The notes: generated from the sequence alone by a model not told the origin. DNA of 64,000 bases from an uncultured Burkholderiales bacterium (GCA_945952065.1 CAMFGY010000006.1:124001-188000); one strand, 5' to 3'; positions 8,031 to 17,261 are shown, counted from the stretch's first letter. Translations and numbers: made by a program.

Positions 8031-9635
8031 ATGAATGATTCCTCACTCTTGCATGAATTGATTTCTTTGAGTGCGAAGCGGACACCGGATGCTGCAGCCC
8101 TGAGCTACGGCGGGCAGACGCTCAGCTATGGCCAGTTGCAGGCCCAGGTGGCCCATGCGGCCGCGGCCTTGAACGCCTTGGGCTTGGGGCGCGGCGAGCG
8201 GGTAGCGATCTACCTGGAAAAACGCTTTGAGACCGTGGTGGCCAGCTTTGCCGCGCCTGCCGCCGGCGGCGTGTTTGTGCCGATGAACCCCTTGTTGAAG
8301 GCGGAGCAAGTGGCATTCATTGCGCAAGACTGCGATGTTCAAGTACTGCTCACTTCGCCGGAACGTCTCAACTTGCTGCTGCAGCAGTTGCCTTCTTGCC
8401 CCAGCATCAAGCACATCATCTTGACCTCGCCAGCGGCGCAGCCGCCGGCCTTGCCGGAAGGGGTGCGCTTGCATGACTGGAGCCGCTTGCTTGAGACGCC
8501 TTTGTGTGAGCCGCATCGCGTCATCGATACCGATATCTGCGCCATCTTGTACACCTCCGGCAGCACCGGCCGGCCCAAGGGCGTGGTCCTGTCGCATCGC
8601 AATATGGTGGCCGGCGCCAAGAGCGTGGCCTCGTATCTGGAAAACAAGGCCGACGACACCTTGCTGGCAGCGCTGCCGCTGTCTTTTGATGCCGGTTTCA
8701 GCCAGTTGACGACTGCCTTCCATGTGGGCGCCAGAGTCGTCTTGCTGAACTATCTCTTGCCGCGCGATGTGCTCAAGGCCATGGAGCGCGAGCGTGTGAC
8801 GGGGCTGACCGCGGTGCCGCCGCTGTACATCCAGCTCTCTCAACTGGAGTGGCCCGCCTCCATCACCGAGCATTTGCGCTACTTCGCCAACACTGGTGGC
8901 CGTATGCCTCGGGAGACCCTGGACTTGCTGCGGCAGCGGGCACCTCGCAGCCTGCCTTTCCTGATGTACGGGCTGACGGAGGCCTTCCGCTCGACCTATC
9001 TGCCGCCCAGCGAAGTGGATCGCCGCCCCGACTCGATCGGCAAGGCGATTCCGAATGCGGAAATTCTGGTCTTGCGCGAAGACGGCAGTCCATGCGATGT
9101 GGATGAGCCCGGCGAGTTGGTGCACCGCGGGGCCTTGGTGGGGCAGGGCTATTGGAACGATGCGGAAAAGACCGCAGAACGCTACAAGCTTCTGCCCGCA
9201 GGCACAGCCGGCCGCGCCAGTGGTTTGCAGTTGCCTGAGTACGCGGTGTTCTCCGGGGACACGGTGCGCCGCGATGCCGAAGGCTTTTTGTACTTTATTG
9301 GTCGGCGCGACGAGATGATGAAGACCTCGGGCTACCGGGTCAGCCCGACCGAAGTCGAAGAGATCCTCTATGCAACCAAACGCGTGGGTGAGTGCGTGGC
9401 CTTTGGTGTGGATCACCCCAGCCTGGGGCAGGCCATTCAAGTCATCGTCACGGCTCCCGCAGGGGCTGACGGAGTGGATATCGCGGCCTTGCAGCAGGAT
9501 TGCCGGCAGCGCATGCCTGCGTATATGGTGCCGGCCGGTTTCGAAGTTCAGACTGGGCCCTTGCCACGAAACCCTAACGGCAAAATTGATCGCAAGTTGT
9601 TGTCCACCGCTTGGGTGGAGCGTCAGCAGGGCTGA
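8031..9635 (+). CDS. Acyl ligase (AMP-forming), exosortase A-associated
   Basis: A 534-residue member of the ANL superfamily. The adenylation motifs are in order: ILYTSGSTGRPKGVVLSH (A3) near residue 173, MYGLTEAFRS (A5), GDTVRRDAEGFLYFIGR (A7), SGYRVSPTEVEEIL (A8) and NPNGKIDRKLL with the A10 lysine. It would activate a carboxylic acid as acyl-AMP and pass it to CoA or a phosphopantetheine arm. I recognise it as the ligase family of exosortase A loci. It is divergent from the second ACP gene and 62 bases upstream of the decarboxylase, with which it is probably co-transcribed. The substrate acid is unknown. Confidence 0.9.
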   Translation: MNDSSLLHELISLSAKRTPDAAALSYGGQTLSYGQLQAQVAHAAAALNALGLGRGERVAIYLEKRFETVVASFAAPAAGGVFVPMNPLLKAEQVAFIAQDCDVQVLLTSPERLNLLLQQLPSCPSIKHIILTSPAAQPPALPEGVRLHDWSRLLETPLCEPHRVIDTDICAILYTSGSTGRPKGVVLSHRNMVAGAKSVASYLENKADDTLLAALPLSFDAGFSQLTTAFHVGARVVLLNYLLPRDVLKAMERERVTGLTAVPPLYIQLSQLEWPASITEHLRYFANTGGRMPRETLDLLRQRAPRSLPFLMYGLTEAFRSTYLPPSEVDRRPDSIGKAIPNAEILVLREDGSPCDVDEPGELVHRGALVGQGYWNDAEKTAERYKLLPAGTAGRASGLQLPEYAVFSGDTVRRDAEGFLYFIGRRDEMMKTSGYRVSPTEVEEILYATKRVGECVAFGVDHPSLGQAIQVIVTAPAGADGVDIAALQQDCRQRMPAYMVPAGFEVQTGPLPRNPNGKIDRKLLSTAWVERQQG

Positions 9636-9697
9636 GGCCTGCGGTGCCCCGTAAGCCTTGCAGCGCAACTCACAGAATTCAAGAGGAAATTCAAATC

Positions 9698-10954
9698 ATG
9701 TCGGTTCAAGAACCCAGCCTGCCCAAACGAGCGCCAGAGCATGTCACCATGGAGCAGTTCGCGGTGCGCGAGGGCGAGTTGGTGCTTGGCGGTGAGCGCT
9801 TGTCGGTGCTGGCTGAACGTGTGGGTCAAACGCCGTTTTATGCCTATGACCGGCAACTCTTGAAGGACCGCGTCGCGAGCTTGCGTCAGGCATTGCCCGC
9901 GGGCATTGAGTTGCACTACGCCATGAAGGCGAATCCCATGCCCGCCGTCGTCGCCCTGATGGCGGGCTTGGTGGACGGCATTGATGTGGCTTCCGCAGGC
10001 GAGCTCAAAGTGGCCTTGGACGCAGGTGCTGTGGCTCATGACATCAGCTTTGCCGGCCCCGGCAAGCGTGAGCAGGAGTTGCGCCAGGCAGTGGCCTCGC
10101 GCGTGTTGATCAATGTGGAGTCAATGCGCGAAGTGCATTTGCTCGGTCACATATCAGAGCAGCTTGGGCTGCCGGCGCGGGTGGCGCTGCGCGTCAATCC
10201 GGATTTCGAACTCAAAGGTTCGGGCATGAAGATGGGCGGCGGCCCCAAGCAGTTCGGGGTGGATGTGGAACAGCTTCCTGAACTCATGGCTGAGCTGTCG
10301 CGGCGCCACTTGGTCTTTGAAGGCTTCCATTTGTTTGCGGGCTCACAAAACTTGCGTGCCGAAGCGATTTGCGAGGCTCAGCAGAAGTCTTTTGAACTGG
10401 CCTTGCGTTTGGCCGCGCAGGCGCCGGCTCCGGTGCGTTTTCTGAATTTAGGGGGTGGATTTGGCATCCCCTACTTCCCTGGCGAACAGCGTTTGGACTT
10501 GCAGCCGATTGCGGAGAACCTGGCCGCCTTGCAAGCGAGAGCGCGCCAAGAAATGCCTGAAGCCAAGCTGGTGATTGAGTTGGGTCGCTATTTTGTGGGC
10601 GAGGCCGGCATCTATGTCACTCGAATCTTGGATCGCAAGGTTTCGCGCGGCCATGTGTTCTTGGTCACCGACGGTGGTTTGAATCATCATTTGTCGGCAT
10701 CGGGCAACTTTGGTCAGGTCATCCGCAAAAACTATCCGGTCACGATTGGCAATCGCATGAATGCGGCGCAGCGCGAAGTCGCCTCGGTGGTTGGGCCCCT
10801 GTGTACGCCGCTTGATTTGCTGGCCGATCGCATGGAACTCCCTCAGGCTCAAGTTGGAGATTTGGCCGTGGTCTTCCAGTCAGGGGCTTACGGCGCCAGC
10901 GCCAGTCCCCAGGCCTTTTTGGGTCATGCCTCGGTGGTGGAAGTCCTGGTTTGA
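9698..10954 (+). CDS. PLP-dependent decarboxylase, exosortase A-associated
   Basis: A 418-residue fold-type III (alanine racemase/DAP decarboxylase-like) enzyme. The PLP lysine is K78 in YAMKANP, and a phosphate-binding LNLGGGFGIPYF lies mid-protein. The start at 9698 follows AGAGGA at 9682; the frame is open further upstream, but that part overlaps the ligase gene's end region and lacks family character. By family it decarboxylates a D- or meso-configured amino acid such as diaminopimelate, ornithine or a relative. With the ligase and ACPs it could supply an amine-bearing building block for the polysaccharide. That link is inference. Confidence 0.9.
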   Translation: MSVQEPSLPKRAPEHVTMEQFAVREGELVLGGERLSVLAERVGQTPFYAYDRQLLKDRVASLRQALPAGIELHYAMKANPMPAVVALMAGLVDGIDVASAGELKVALDAGAVAHDISFAGPGKREQELRQAVASRVLINVESMREVHLLGHISEQLGLPARVALRVNPDFELKGSGMKMGGGPKQFGVDVEQLPELMAELSRRHLVFEGFHLFAGSQNLRAEAICEAQQKSFELALRLAAQAPAPVRFLNLGGGFGIPYFPGEQRLDLQPIAENLAALQARARQEMPEAKLVIELGRYFVGEAGIYVTRILDRKVSRGHVFLVTDGGLNHHLSASGNFGQVIRKNYPVTIGNRMNAAQREVASVVGPLCTPLDLLADRMELPQAQVGDLAVVFQSGAYGASASPQAFLGHASVVEVLV

Positions 10955-11112
10955 CGCAGCGCGCGGCGGAGTTTGACACGGGATGATCAGCCGCGTGCAG
11001 GTCCCGTGCGTTGCCAGCATTCTCTTGAAAGAGTTAATTTTTCCCAAGTCGAAGTGCCGATCTTCTGTTGTTTGCATCGGCCTCGTCTTGCTTATGAGGT
11101 CTAATCCCGCGC

Positions 11113-13116
11113 ATGAAAAACGTCCCCACCGCTGAGTTCCCTTTTGAGTTGGATGCGAACGGCAAGCCGAAGATTGCCTTGGACGCCGCAGCCGCTTACA
11201 GCTACGGTCAGTTGCTGCGCCAAACCGAGACCACCTTGCTGGACCTGTTCGGTCGCGGTTTGCTCTCGGGCACGACGCACACCTGTTTGGGGCAGGAGTT
11301 GTGCCAAATGTCGGTGGTGCGTGCCTTGGATCATGCGGACGATGTGGTTTTGTCCAATCACCGCAACCACGGGCATTTTCTGACCTACAGCGGCAATGTC
11401 ACCGGCCTCCTGGCCGAGGTCATGGGGCGAGAGGCGGGCGTTTGCGGTGGTTATGGTGGCAGCCAACACATGGCTTACCGGCATTTCCACAGCAATGGCG
11501 TGCAGGCGGGCATGACCGGCATCGGCGTGGGCCTGGCCATGGCCTTGCAGCAGCGCGGCTCCAAGGGGCTGGTTGCGGTGATGATCGGTGACGGTACGCT
11601 GGGAGAAGGCTTGCTCTACGAGAGCATGAATCTGGCCTCCATTTGGAAGCTGCCGGTGCTGTTTGTGGTTGAAAACAATGGCATTGCGCAAACCACCGAG
11701 ACCTCTTACTCGATGGGCGGCAGCATCTTGGCACGTGGCCAGGCCTTTGGCTTGCGCAGCTGGGAGTTGGACGATGCGGCGCCTGACTTCTTGGCTCAGG
11801 CCGAAGCGGTGGTGAAGGAGATGCGCACCAGCCCAGGGGCGGGATTCCTGTGCATCAATACGCAACGACTTGGCCCGCACAGCAAGGGCGATGATTTGCG
11901 TCCCGAGGAGCTCAAGCAACACATCGCCCGCCGTGATCCCTTGATGGCTTTGCGTCGGCAATTGGATGCGACCCAAGCCGAGCATTTGGACGCCACCATC
12001 AAGGCTCATGTGGGGGCTGCTGAGGCTCGCGCCATGGCGTCGCCGGAAGCGCAGTTTGAGAGTCTGCGTGAACATTGTTTGCGTGAGCCCGTTGTCAGCA
12101 CCGCACCTCATCAACAGGCCAAACAGCCCAATGTGCGGACCGCCATCAACCTGGCCTTGCGAGACTTGCTGCAGCATGACCCGCGTGTCGTGGTCTTGGG
12201 CGAGGATTTGCATGAACCTTATGGCGGCGCCTTCAAGGTGACGGCAGGCCTGTCCTCGGCCTTTGAGGGGCGCGTGCTTTCCACCCCGATCAGCGAGGCC
12301 GGCATCACAGGCGCTGGCATCGGTTTGGCTTTGGCCGGCATGCGGCCCGTTGTGGAAATCATGTTTGCGGATTTCCTGACGCTGACGGTAGATCAGCTCT
12401 ACAACCACGCGGTCAAATTCCCCGGCATGTTCCCCGACACCGAAGTGCCCATCGTGGTGCGCGCTCCCGCGGGCGGACGGCGCGGTTATGGCCCCACCCA
12501 CAGCCAGAGCCCGGAGAACATCCTGGTGTCCATTCCAGGCCTGAGTGTGGTGTACGGCAGCCACCGACACAACGTTGGTCAGTTGCTGGTCAATGCGGTC
12601 ACCGCTTGGCCCAACCCGACCGTCTTCATGGAGCACAAGCTGCTTTATTCCGAGGCGCAAGATCCCAAGGACTATGTGGAGTTGCCAGCGCACGAGGCCG
12701 ATCCGGGCGCTGCGCTGTTCCCCACCTTGCGGCGCGCTGGCGGCAGCGACACCCCGGATGTCACCTTGCTCAGCTTCGGGGGCATGTTGCCGCATGTCGA
12801 ACGCGCGGCGGCCCGCTTGCAGGCCGAAGAAGAGTTGCAGGTGGAGATCATTGCGCCCAGCTTGTTGGCCCCGTGGCCGCGCCACACCTTGTTGCCCCTG
12901 CTGCTGGAGCGCGACTGCATCTTGGTGGTGGAAGAGTCGCACCATGAGTACGGTGTCAGTGCCGAGTTGCTGGCATCGCTGGCGGAGGCCGGCTACAAGG
13001 GGACCGTAGCCCGCCTGGGGCTGCCGCCGGTGCCCATCGCCGCAGCGCGAAGCCTTGAGTTCGCACAAATGATCGACGACGCCACCATTGTGGCCAGTGT
13101 GCTCGACCTGCTTTGA
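11113..13116 (+). CDS. 2-oxoacid dehydrogenase E1, alpha and beta fused
   Basis: A 667-residue thiamine-diphosphate enzyme. Residues about 1-320 match an E1 alpha subunit, with the cofactor motif GDGTLGEG near residue 157 ending in VVENN. Residues about 340-667 match an E1 beta subunit (VVVLGEDL, ISEAGITGAGIG, PAGGRRGYGP). Subunits that are separate in most pyruvate, acetoin and branched-chain complexes are thus one polypeptide. A GAGGT at 11096 serves the ATG. It would decarboxylate a 2-oxoacid and pass the acyl group to the lipoyl arm of the E2 encoded 50 bases downstream. No E3 gene is adjacent. Substrate is unknown; the setting suggests polysaccharide decoration rather than central metabolism. 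Confidence 0.85.
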   Translation: MKNVPTAEFPFELDANGKPKIALDAAAAYSYGQLLRQTETTLLDLFGRGLLSGTTHTCLGQELCQMSVVRALDHADDVVLSNHRNHGHFLTYSGNVTGLLAEVMGREAGVCGGYGGSQHMAYRHFHSNGVQAGMTGIGVGLAMALQQRGSKGLVAVMIGDGTLGEGLLYESMNLASIWKLPVLFVVENNGIAQTTETSYSMGGSILARGQAFGLRSWELDDAAPDFLAQAEAVVKEMRTSPGAGFLCINTQRLGPHSKGDDLRPEELKQHIARRDPLMALRRQLDATQAEHLDATIKAHVGAAEARAMASPEAQFESLREHCLREPVVSTAPHQQAKQPNVRTAINLALRDLLQHDPRVVVLGEDLHEPYGGAFKVTAGLSSAFEGRVLSTPISEAGITGAGIGLALAGMRPVVEIMFADFLTLTVDQLYNHAVKFPGMFPDTEVPIVVRAPAGGRRGYGPTHSQSPENILVSIPGLSVVYGSHRHNVGQLLVNAVTAWPNPTVFMEHKLLYSEAQDPKDYVELPAHEADPGAALFPTLRRAGGSDTPDVTLLSFGGMLPHVERAAARLQAEEELQVEIIAPSLLAPWPRHTLLPLLLERDCILVVEESHHEYGVSAELLASLAEAGYKGTVARLGLPPVPIAAARSLEFAQMIDDATIVASVLDLL

Positions 13117-13166
13117 AGCCCGCCCCATCGAGGCTTTGCTCCCCATTTTTCTAAGAGTTCTTCACC

Positions 13167-14288
13167 ATGGCCATTGCAATCAACGTTCCACGCGTCAATA
13201 ACAACGACGATGAGGTCAAACTGGTATCACTGTCAGCCGTGGTCGGCAGCCGAGTTGCTGCTGGCGATGTGATCGCTGAGGTTGAAACCGACAAAGCGGT
13301 GGTCGAGGTTGAAGCTCACGCAGACGGCTATGTGCTGGCCGTGCTGGGCGAGATTGATACGCAGCTGCGAGTCGGCTCTGTGCTGCTGTGGCTGGGCGAA
13401 ACGGCGGATGAAGAGGTTCCCAAGAGCATCAGCCGTGAGGACCGCGCCGCACAGGCCGGTGGCACAACTGGGGCCGCCGCCCCCACGGCCAAGGCCAATC
13501 TCTTGCTGCGCCAGCATGGCTTGCGTGCCGAACAGGTACCGGCCTCCGGTGAGCGGCTGAGTGCCGCTGATGTGCAGCGTTATCTCGACGCGCAAGGGGG
13601 GCATGGCAGTGCCTCGGCGGCAGTGCCTGCGGTGCGTCGCGAAGTCAGCGCCAGCAGCTTGTCGGTGCCGGGCGAAGTGCAAGCCCTGGCAAGCCATGAA
13701 AAAGGCATGTTGTCCACGGTGACCTGGCATCGTGACCATGCTGTGCCTGGCTATATTGAAATCAGCTACGAACAGGCTGCATGGCTGGAAGCCGCCAAAG
13801 CGCATCAGGCCGAAACTGGCGCCTTGTTCAGCCCATTGTTGCCTTTGATGGGCGCACGTTTGGTAGAGATCGCCAAGGACCATCCCAAGATCAACGCCAC
13901 CATGGTGGAGGGTGGCCGCTACCACTACGCGCAGGTCAATCTCGGCTTCACGGTGCAAGTGGCCGAGGTGCTTTATTTGACCGTGGTTCAAGCGGCTGAA
14001 CAGAAGAGCAAGGGCCAAGTGGTCAGCGAGTTGGTCGAGTTGCAGCGCTTGGCTTCGGGGCACAAGCTCTCGCCGCAACAGTGCACGGGAGCGACACTGA
14101 GTTTTTCCAGCATGGCGCGCTGGAAGGTCGGGCGCCATATTCCGGTGCTTTCACCCTTCACCAGCTTGATGATTGCGCACACTGCGGTCGACGAGCAAAC
14201 CGGCATCTTGGGGGCCACTTATGATCACCGGGTGCTCAGCGGCGCAGATGTGGTCAAGGTGCTCAAGTTGCTGAGCCGCCCGGCCTGA
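13167..14288 (+). CDS. Dihydrolipoyl acyltransferase-like E2
   Basis: A 373-residue E2-like protein. Residues 1-78 are one lipoyl domain with the lipoylated lysine K43 in EVETDKAVVEVEA. Residues about 110-145 resemble a subunit-binding domain (ANLLLRQHGLRAEQVPASG). Residues about 180-373 are the acyltransferase core. Near the C-terminus the usual HRxxDG active site reads HRVLSG: the histidine (H354) stays but the aspartate is serine. It is 50 bases downstream of the fused E1 and probably forms a complex with it. Either it transfers acyl groups with altered chemistry or it serves mainly as a swinging-arm scaffold. Confidence 0.85.
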   Translation: MAIAINVPRVNNNDDEVKLVSLSAVVGSRVAAGDVIAEVETDKAVVEVEAHADGYVLAVLGEIDTQLRVGSVLLWLGETADEEVPKSISREDRAAQAGGTTGAAAPTAKANLLLRQHGLRAEQVPASGERLSAADVQRYLDAQGGHGSASAAVPAVRREVSASSLSVPGEVQALASHEKGMLSTVTWHRDHAVPGYIEISYEQAAWLEAAKAHQAETGALFSPLLPLMGARLVEIAKDHPKINATMVEGGRYHYAQVNLGFTVQVAEVLYLTVVQAAEQKSKGQVVSELVELQRLASGHKLSPQQCTGATLSFSSMARWKVGRHIPVLSPFTSLMIAHTAVDEQTGILGATYDHRVLSGADVVKVLKLLSRPA

Positions 14289-14408
14289 GTTCGGCTACAA
14301 CCGGCTTCGTCTGCAGAGGGCGCAAGGCCCTGGATGGAGTGGGCCTGGCCTGACGCCACTGGCTCATTTCCTTCCTGTACTTTTGCCCCGTTTTGTCGAA
14401 GCCCATTC

Positions 14409-16043
14409 ATGAGTCGACTTCTTTTTTCTTCTGAAGCTGTGGCCCCAAGCCCAGGGCCGAGCGGCCTGCGTTTGGGGGGCGCACGCGAGTTGTTCTTGCT
14501 CGCCCTGTGGCTGCTCAGCACCCTAGGCTTGCGCACGCTGACCGTGCCCGATGAAGGTCGCTATGGCGGTGTGGCGCGGGAAATGCTGCTCAGTGGCGAC
14601 TGGATGTTGCCCACACTCAATGGCATGCCTTACTTCCACAAGCCGGTGCTGCTGTACTGGCTGGATATCTTGGGCATGCACGTGTTCGGTATCAGTGAGT
14701 TTGCTTTGCGATTGGCGCCGGCGTTGATGGCTTGGCTCTTGGGCGCAGCGTTTTTCTATCATTTGCGGCGTTGGCATGGGCTGCTCACGGCCCGTGTCGG
14801 CTTGGCCATGCTGGCGACCACGCCTTTGTTTTTCTATGGTGGGCAGTTCAACAACCACGATATGGGCGTGGCGTCCTGCATTGGGATTGCGGTTCTGTGC
14901 TTGTATGAAGCTTTGGCTCATGACCGCGCACGGCGCGCCCAGGCTGGCGTGGGGCGGCGTCAGGCCTGGGTCTTTTTGGCTTTGGGATGGGCGTTTTGCG
15001 GCCTGGGCGTCTTGGCCAAGGGCTTGATCGGTGTGGTCTTGCCCGCATTGATTCTGGGACCATGGCTGCTCGCGCAAGGCCGTTGGCGCCAAATTTTCTG
15101 GCTGCTTCATCCGCTTGGACTATTGGTTTTTGCCGCCGTGGCCTTGCCTTGGATGCTGGCGATGCAGCATCGCTTTGATGGCTTTTTTGACTACTTCATT
15201 GTGGGCCAGCACTTCCGTCGCTTTGCGGGTGATAGCTTCAACAACGCCCAGCCTTGGTGGTTTTATCTGGCCTTCTTTCCTCTCGTGACCTTGCCGTGGT
15301 CATTGCGGCTTTGGCCCGCGTTGCGGCAGGCTTTGTCGTCCGTGCGCGGCGGGGCCCAGCTGGGGCAGGGCGCTGAGCGCGTCGGCCTGTATGGGTGGTG
15401 GTGTGTTGCCGTCATCGGCTTCTTTTCTTTGCCGAATTCCAAGCTGCCCGGCTATGTGGCGCCAGCGCTTGTGCCCTTTATCGCGCTGATGGCTTTGACC
15501 TGTGTCTCGGGCGAAGGGCGCAACGCCAAGCTCGTGGCCCCTAGGCTCTGGAAAGGTGCGCTTGCTTTCATGGCCTTGGCCTGTGTGGCCGCCATTGTGT
15601 TTGTGGCGCAGCAGCAGCCCAAGTCGACGCGCCCGCTGGGCCTGGTTTTGGCGCAAGAGATGCGCCCTGGTGACCGCATTGCCTATTTGCAGAACTATCC
15701 TTTTGATTTGGCCTTCTATGCCGATCTGCGCAGGCCGGTGATCGTGGTCGAAGACTGGGCCGACACTCAATTGCTCAGCCGCGACAGCTGGCGCAAAGAG
15801 TTGCTGGATGCGGCGAAGTTCAAGCCCGAGCTGGGGCGCGAAGTGCTGTGGCAAAAGGGGCGATCAGGTCTGCTGTGCCACTCTTCGGCGGTTTGGCTGG
15901 TGGGCTCCAAGGCGGCATTGAAGGCCTTACCTGAGATGGAGGCTTCGCCGCGATTGCTGCAGCAAGTGCAAGCGATGCTGCCGGGTGATCGAGAGCCGCA
16001 GTTGTGGCGTATCGCCGGGCAGCCTTGCCCGACTGCGCAGTAA
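14409..16043 (+). CDS. ArnT-like membrane glycosyltransferase
   Basis: About 544 residues from ATG 14409 (MSRLLFSSEA); an upstream frame start at 14334 is less likely. It has many hydrophobic spans and the family signature DEGRYGGVAREMLLSGDWMLP followed by FHKPVLLYW, as in ArnT and other lipid-phosphate-sugar transferases (GT39/GT83-type). Such enzymes take a sugar from a polyprenyl phosphate and add it to a glycolipid or protein at the periplasmic face. It follows the E2 gene by 120 bases on the same strand. It could modify lipid A or the locus polysaccharide; the acceptor is unknown. Confidence 0.85.
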   Translation: MSRLLFSSEAVAPSPGPSGLRLGGARELFLLALWLLSTLGLRTLTVPDEGRYGGVAREMLLSGDWMLPTLNGMPYFHKPVLLYWLDILGMHVFGISEFALRLAPALMAWLLGAAFFYHLRRWHGLLTARVGLAMLATTPLFFYGGQFNNHDMGVASCIGIAVLCLYEALAHDRARRAQAGVGRRQAWVFLALGWAFCGLGVLAKGLIGVVLPALILGPWLLAQGRWRQIFWLLHPLGLLVFAAVALPWMLAMQHRFDGFFDYFIVGQHFRRFAGDSFNNAQPWWFYLAFFPLVTLPWSLRLWPALRQALSSVRGGAQLGQGAERVGLYGWWCVAVIGFFSLPNSKLPGYVAPALVPFIALMALTCVSGEGRNAKLVAPRLWKGALAFMALACVAAIVFVAQQQPKSTRPLGLVLAQEMRPGDRIAYLQNYPFDLAFYADLRRPVIVVEDWADTQLLSRDSWRKELLDAAKFKPELGREVLWQKGRSGLLCHSSAVWLVGSKAALKALPEMEASPRLLQQVQAMLPGDREPQLWRIAGQPCPTAQ

Positions 16044-16149
16044 AGCAAGAGACAAGAAACCCTTGGCAGACCAGCCAGTTTGAGCGCGCTTGCTTCGCTT
16101 GCGATGAAACCTTGGGCTTGCAACCAGCATCAGTGGAGGGCAGGGTGAA

Positions 16150-17022
16150 ATGAACAGACAAAGCTTGGGTTTGAAGCAGTTTCTTTCGGTTGGACCTGGT
16201 CAGGTCTTAGGTCGCCTGGCTGGCAATGCCATGGTGGCGTGGGTGCTGCTGGCGGCCGCTTTTGCAAGCCGTCCCGTGCTTGCCCATACCGAAGAATTGC
16301 AAGGCATCCAAGCGGTGCTCTCCAACACCGATAGCTCTCCTGTTCCTTTTGGGTGGACGCTGGGGGGCGTGGCCTATACCGGCACTGCGCTGTACCAGCA
16401 CGGGCAGAGCAACACGATGTTCATACCTGGTGGCATCTACATTGGCAAAGACTGGATGTACTTGGGTGACCGTTTGGACTACACCCTGGCGCGCCAAGGT
16501 GCGGTGAGCTATTTCGCGCGAGCCCGTGTTCGATTTGGGAATCTGCAGCCCGAAGACCACCCCGAATGGGCGGGCTTGCAAGCGAGAAAAGGGCAACTCG
16601 AGGCGGGCTTGGGTGCAGTGGCAGTGACCGATTACGGCCTATGGAGCGCGCGATTCAGCCGCGATGTGTCGGGCCGCACCGGCGGAAGCGAAGTGCTGCT
16701 GAATTGGGCTGCCCCTTTGATCTTCGATCGTTGGTTGGTGCTGCCAAGCCTTGGGGTGCTGTGGCGCCAAGACAGCTTGGCGAACTATTATTTTGGTGGC
16801 GTGACGGAGGCAGAAGCCGCGACGGGCCGTCCAGCTTATCGAGTGGGGCACGCTTGGTCGTTTGCGCCCAGCTTGGTGGTGTCGTACCGACTCAGTCCGC
16901 AATGGCTGCTGGCAGGTATTGCGGCGGCCGATGTGTTCTCAAGCCCCATCAAAAACAGCCCCCTGGTGCAAAGGCAGGCGCGCTACGACTTTTTGTTTGC
17001 GTTGGGCTATGTGTGGCGTTGA
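16150..17022 (+). CDS. MipA/OmpV family outer membrane protein
   Basis: A 290-residue protein with a hydrophobic N-terminal segment (VAWVLLAAAFASRPVLA), probably a signal peptide ending near residue 46. Alternating amphipathic strands follow, with the typical PGGIYIGKDWMYLGDRLDY stretch and a C-terminal YDFLFALGYVWR that ends in an aromatic/arginine pair like outer membrane barrels. GGAGGGCAGGG just upstream is a strong ribosome-binding site. Relatives act as MltA-interacting scaffolds or stress-related barrels. It is not clearly tied to the polysaccharide genes before it. Confidence 0.75.
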   Translation: MNRQSLGLKQFLSVGPGQVLGRLAGNAMVAWVLLAAAFASRPVLAHTEELQGIQAVLSNTDSSPVPFGWTLGGVAYTGTALYQHGQSNTMFIPGGIYIGKDWMYLGDRLDYTLARQGAVSYFARARVRFGNLQPEDHPEWAGLQARKGQLEAGLGAVAVTDYGLWSARFSRDVSGRTGGSEVLLNWAAPLIFDRWLVLPSLGVLWRQDSLANYYFGGVTEAEAATGRPAYRVGHAWSFAPSLVVSYRLSPQWLLAGIAAADVFSSPIKNSPLVQRQARYDFLFALGYVWR

Positions 17023-17099
17023 CCTTGGGGTGGGCGGCCCGGAGTCCTCGCTTGCTTCAGGGGGGAATCAGGTTTTTCTTGGCTTGCATGCCGAAATCT

Positions 17100-17128
17100 G
17101 GTTTTTGCTGCTGAAACTGCGCTATGAT
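17100..17128 (+). promoter_or_regulatory. Likely tRNA-Ser promoter
   Basis: A -10 box TATGAT lies at 17123-17128, eleven bases before the mature tRNA 5' end. The region 16 to 17 bases upstream is only T-rich, so the -35 box is poor. Placement before a stable RNA gene is the main support. Confidence 0.45.
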
Positions 17129-17138
17129 GGCGGGCTTC

Positions 17139-17229
<91 letters not shown>

Positions 17230-17236
17230 AAAAACA

Positions 17237-17261
17237 AAAACGGACCCTCGGGTCCGTTTTT
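17237..17261. terminator. Bidirectional rho-independent terminator
   Basis: A perfect stem AAAACGGACCC (17237-17247) and GGGTCCGTTTT (17250-17260) with a two-base loop centre has a T run on the plus side and an A-rich stretch at 17228-17240 that gives a T run on the minus side. It ends the tRNA-Ser transcript and, from the other side, the NfeD/paraslipin operon that stops at 17315. Confidence 0.9.

Noticed and set aside
11101-13146. 681-codon minus-strand frame opposite the E1 gene
   Set aside because: Antisense shadow with biased composition; E1 motifs are unmistakable on the plus strand.
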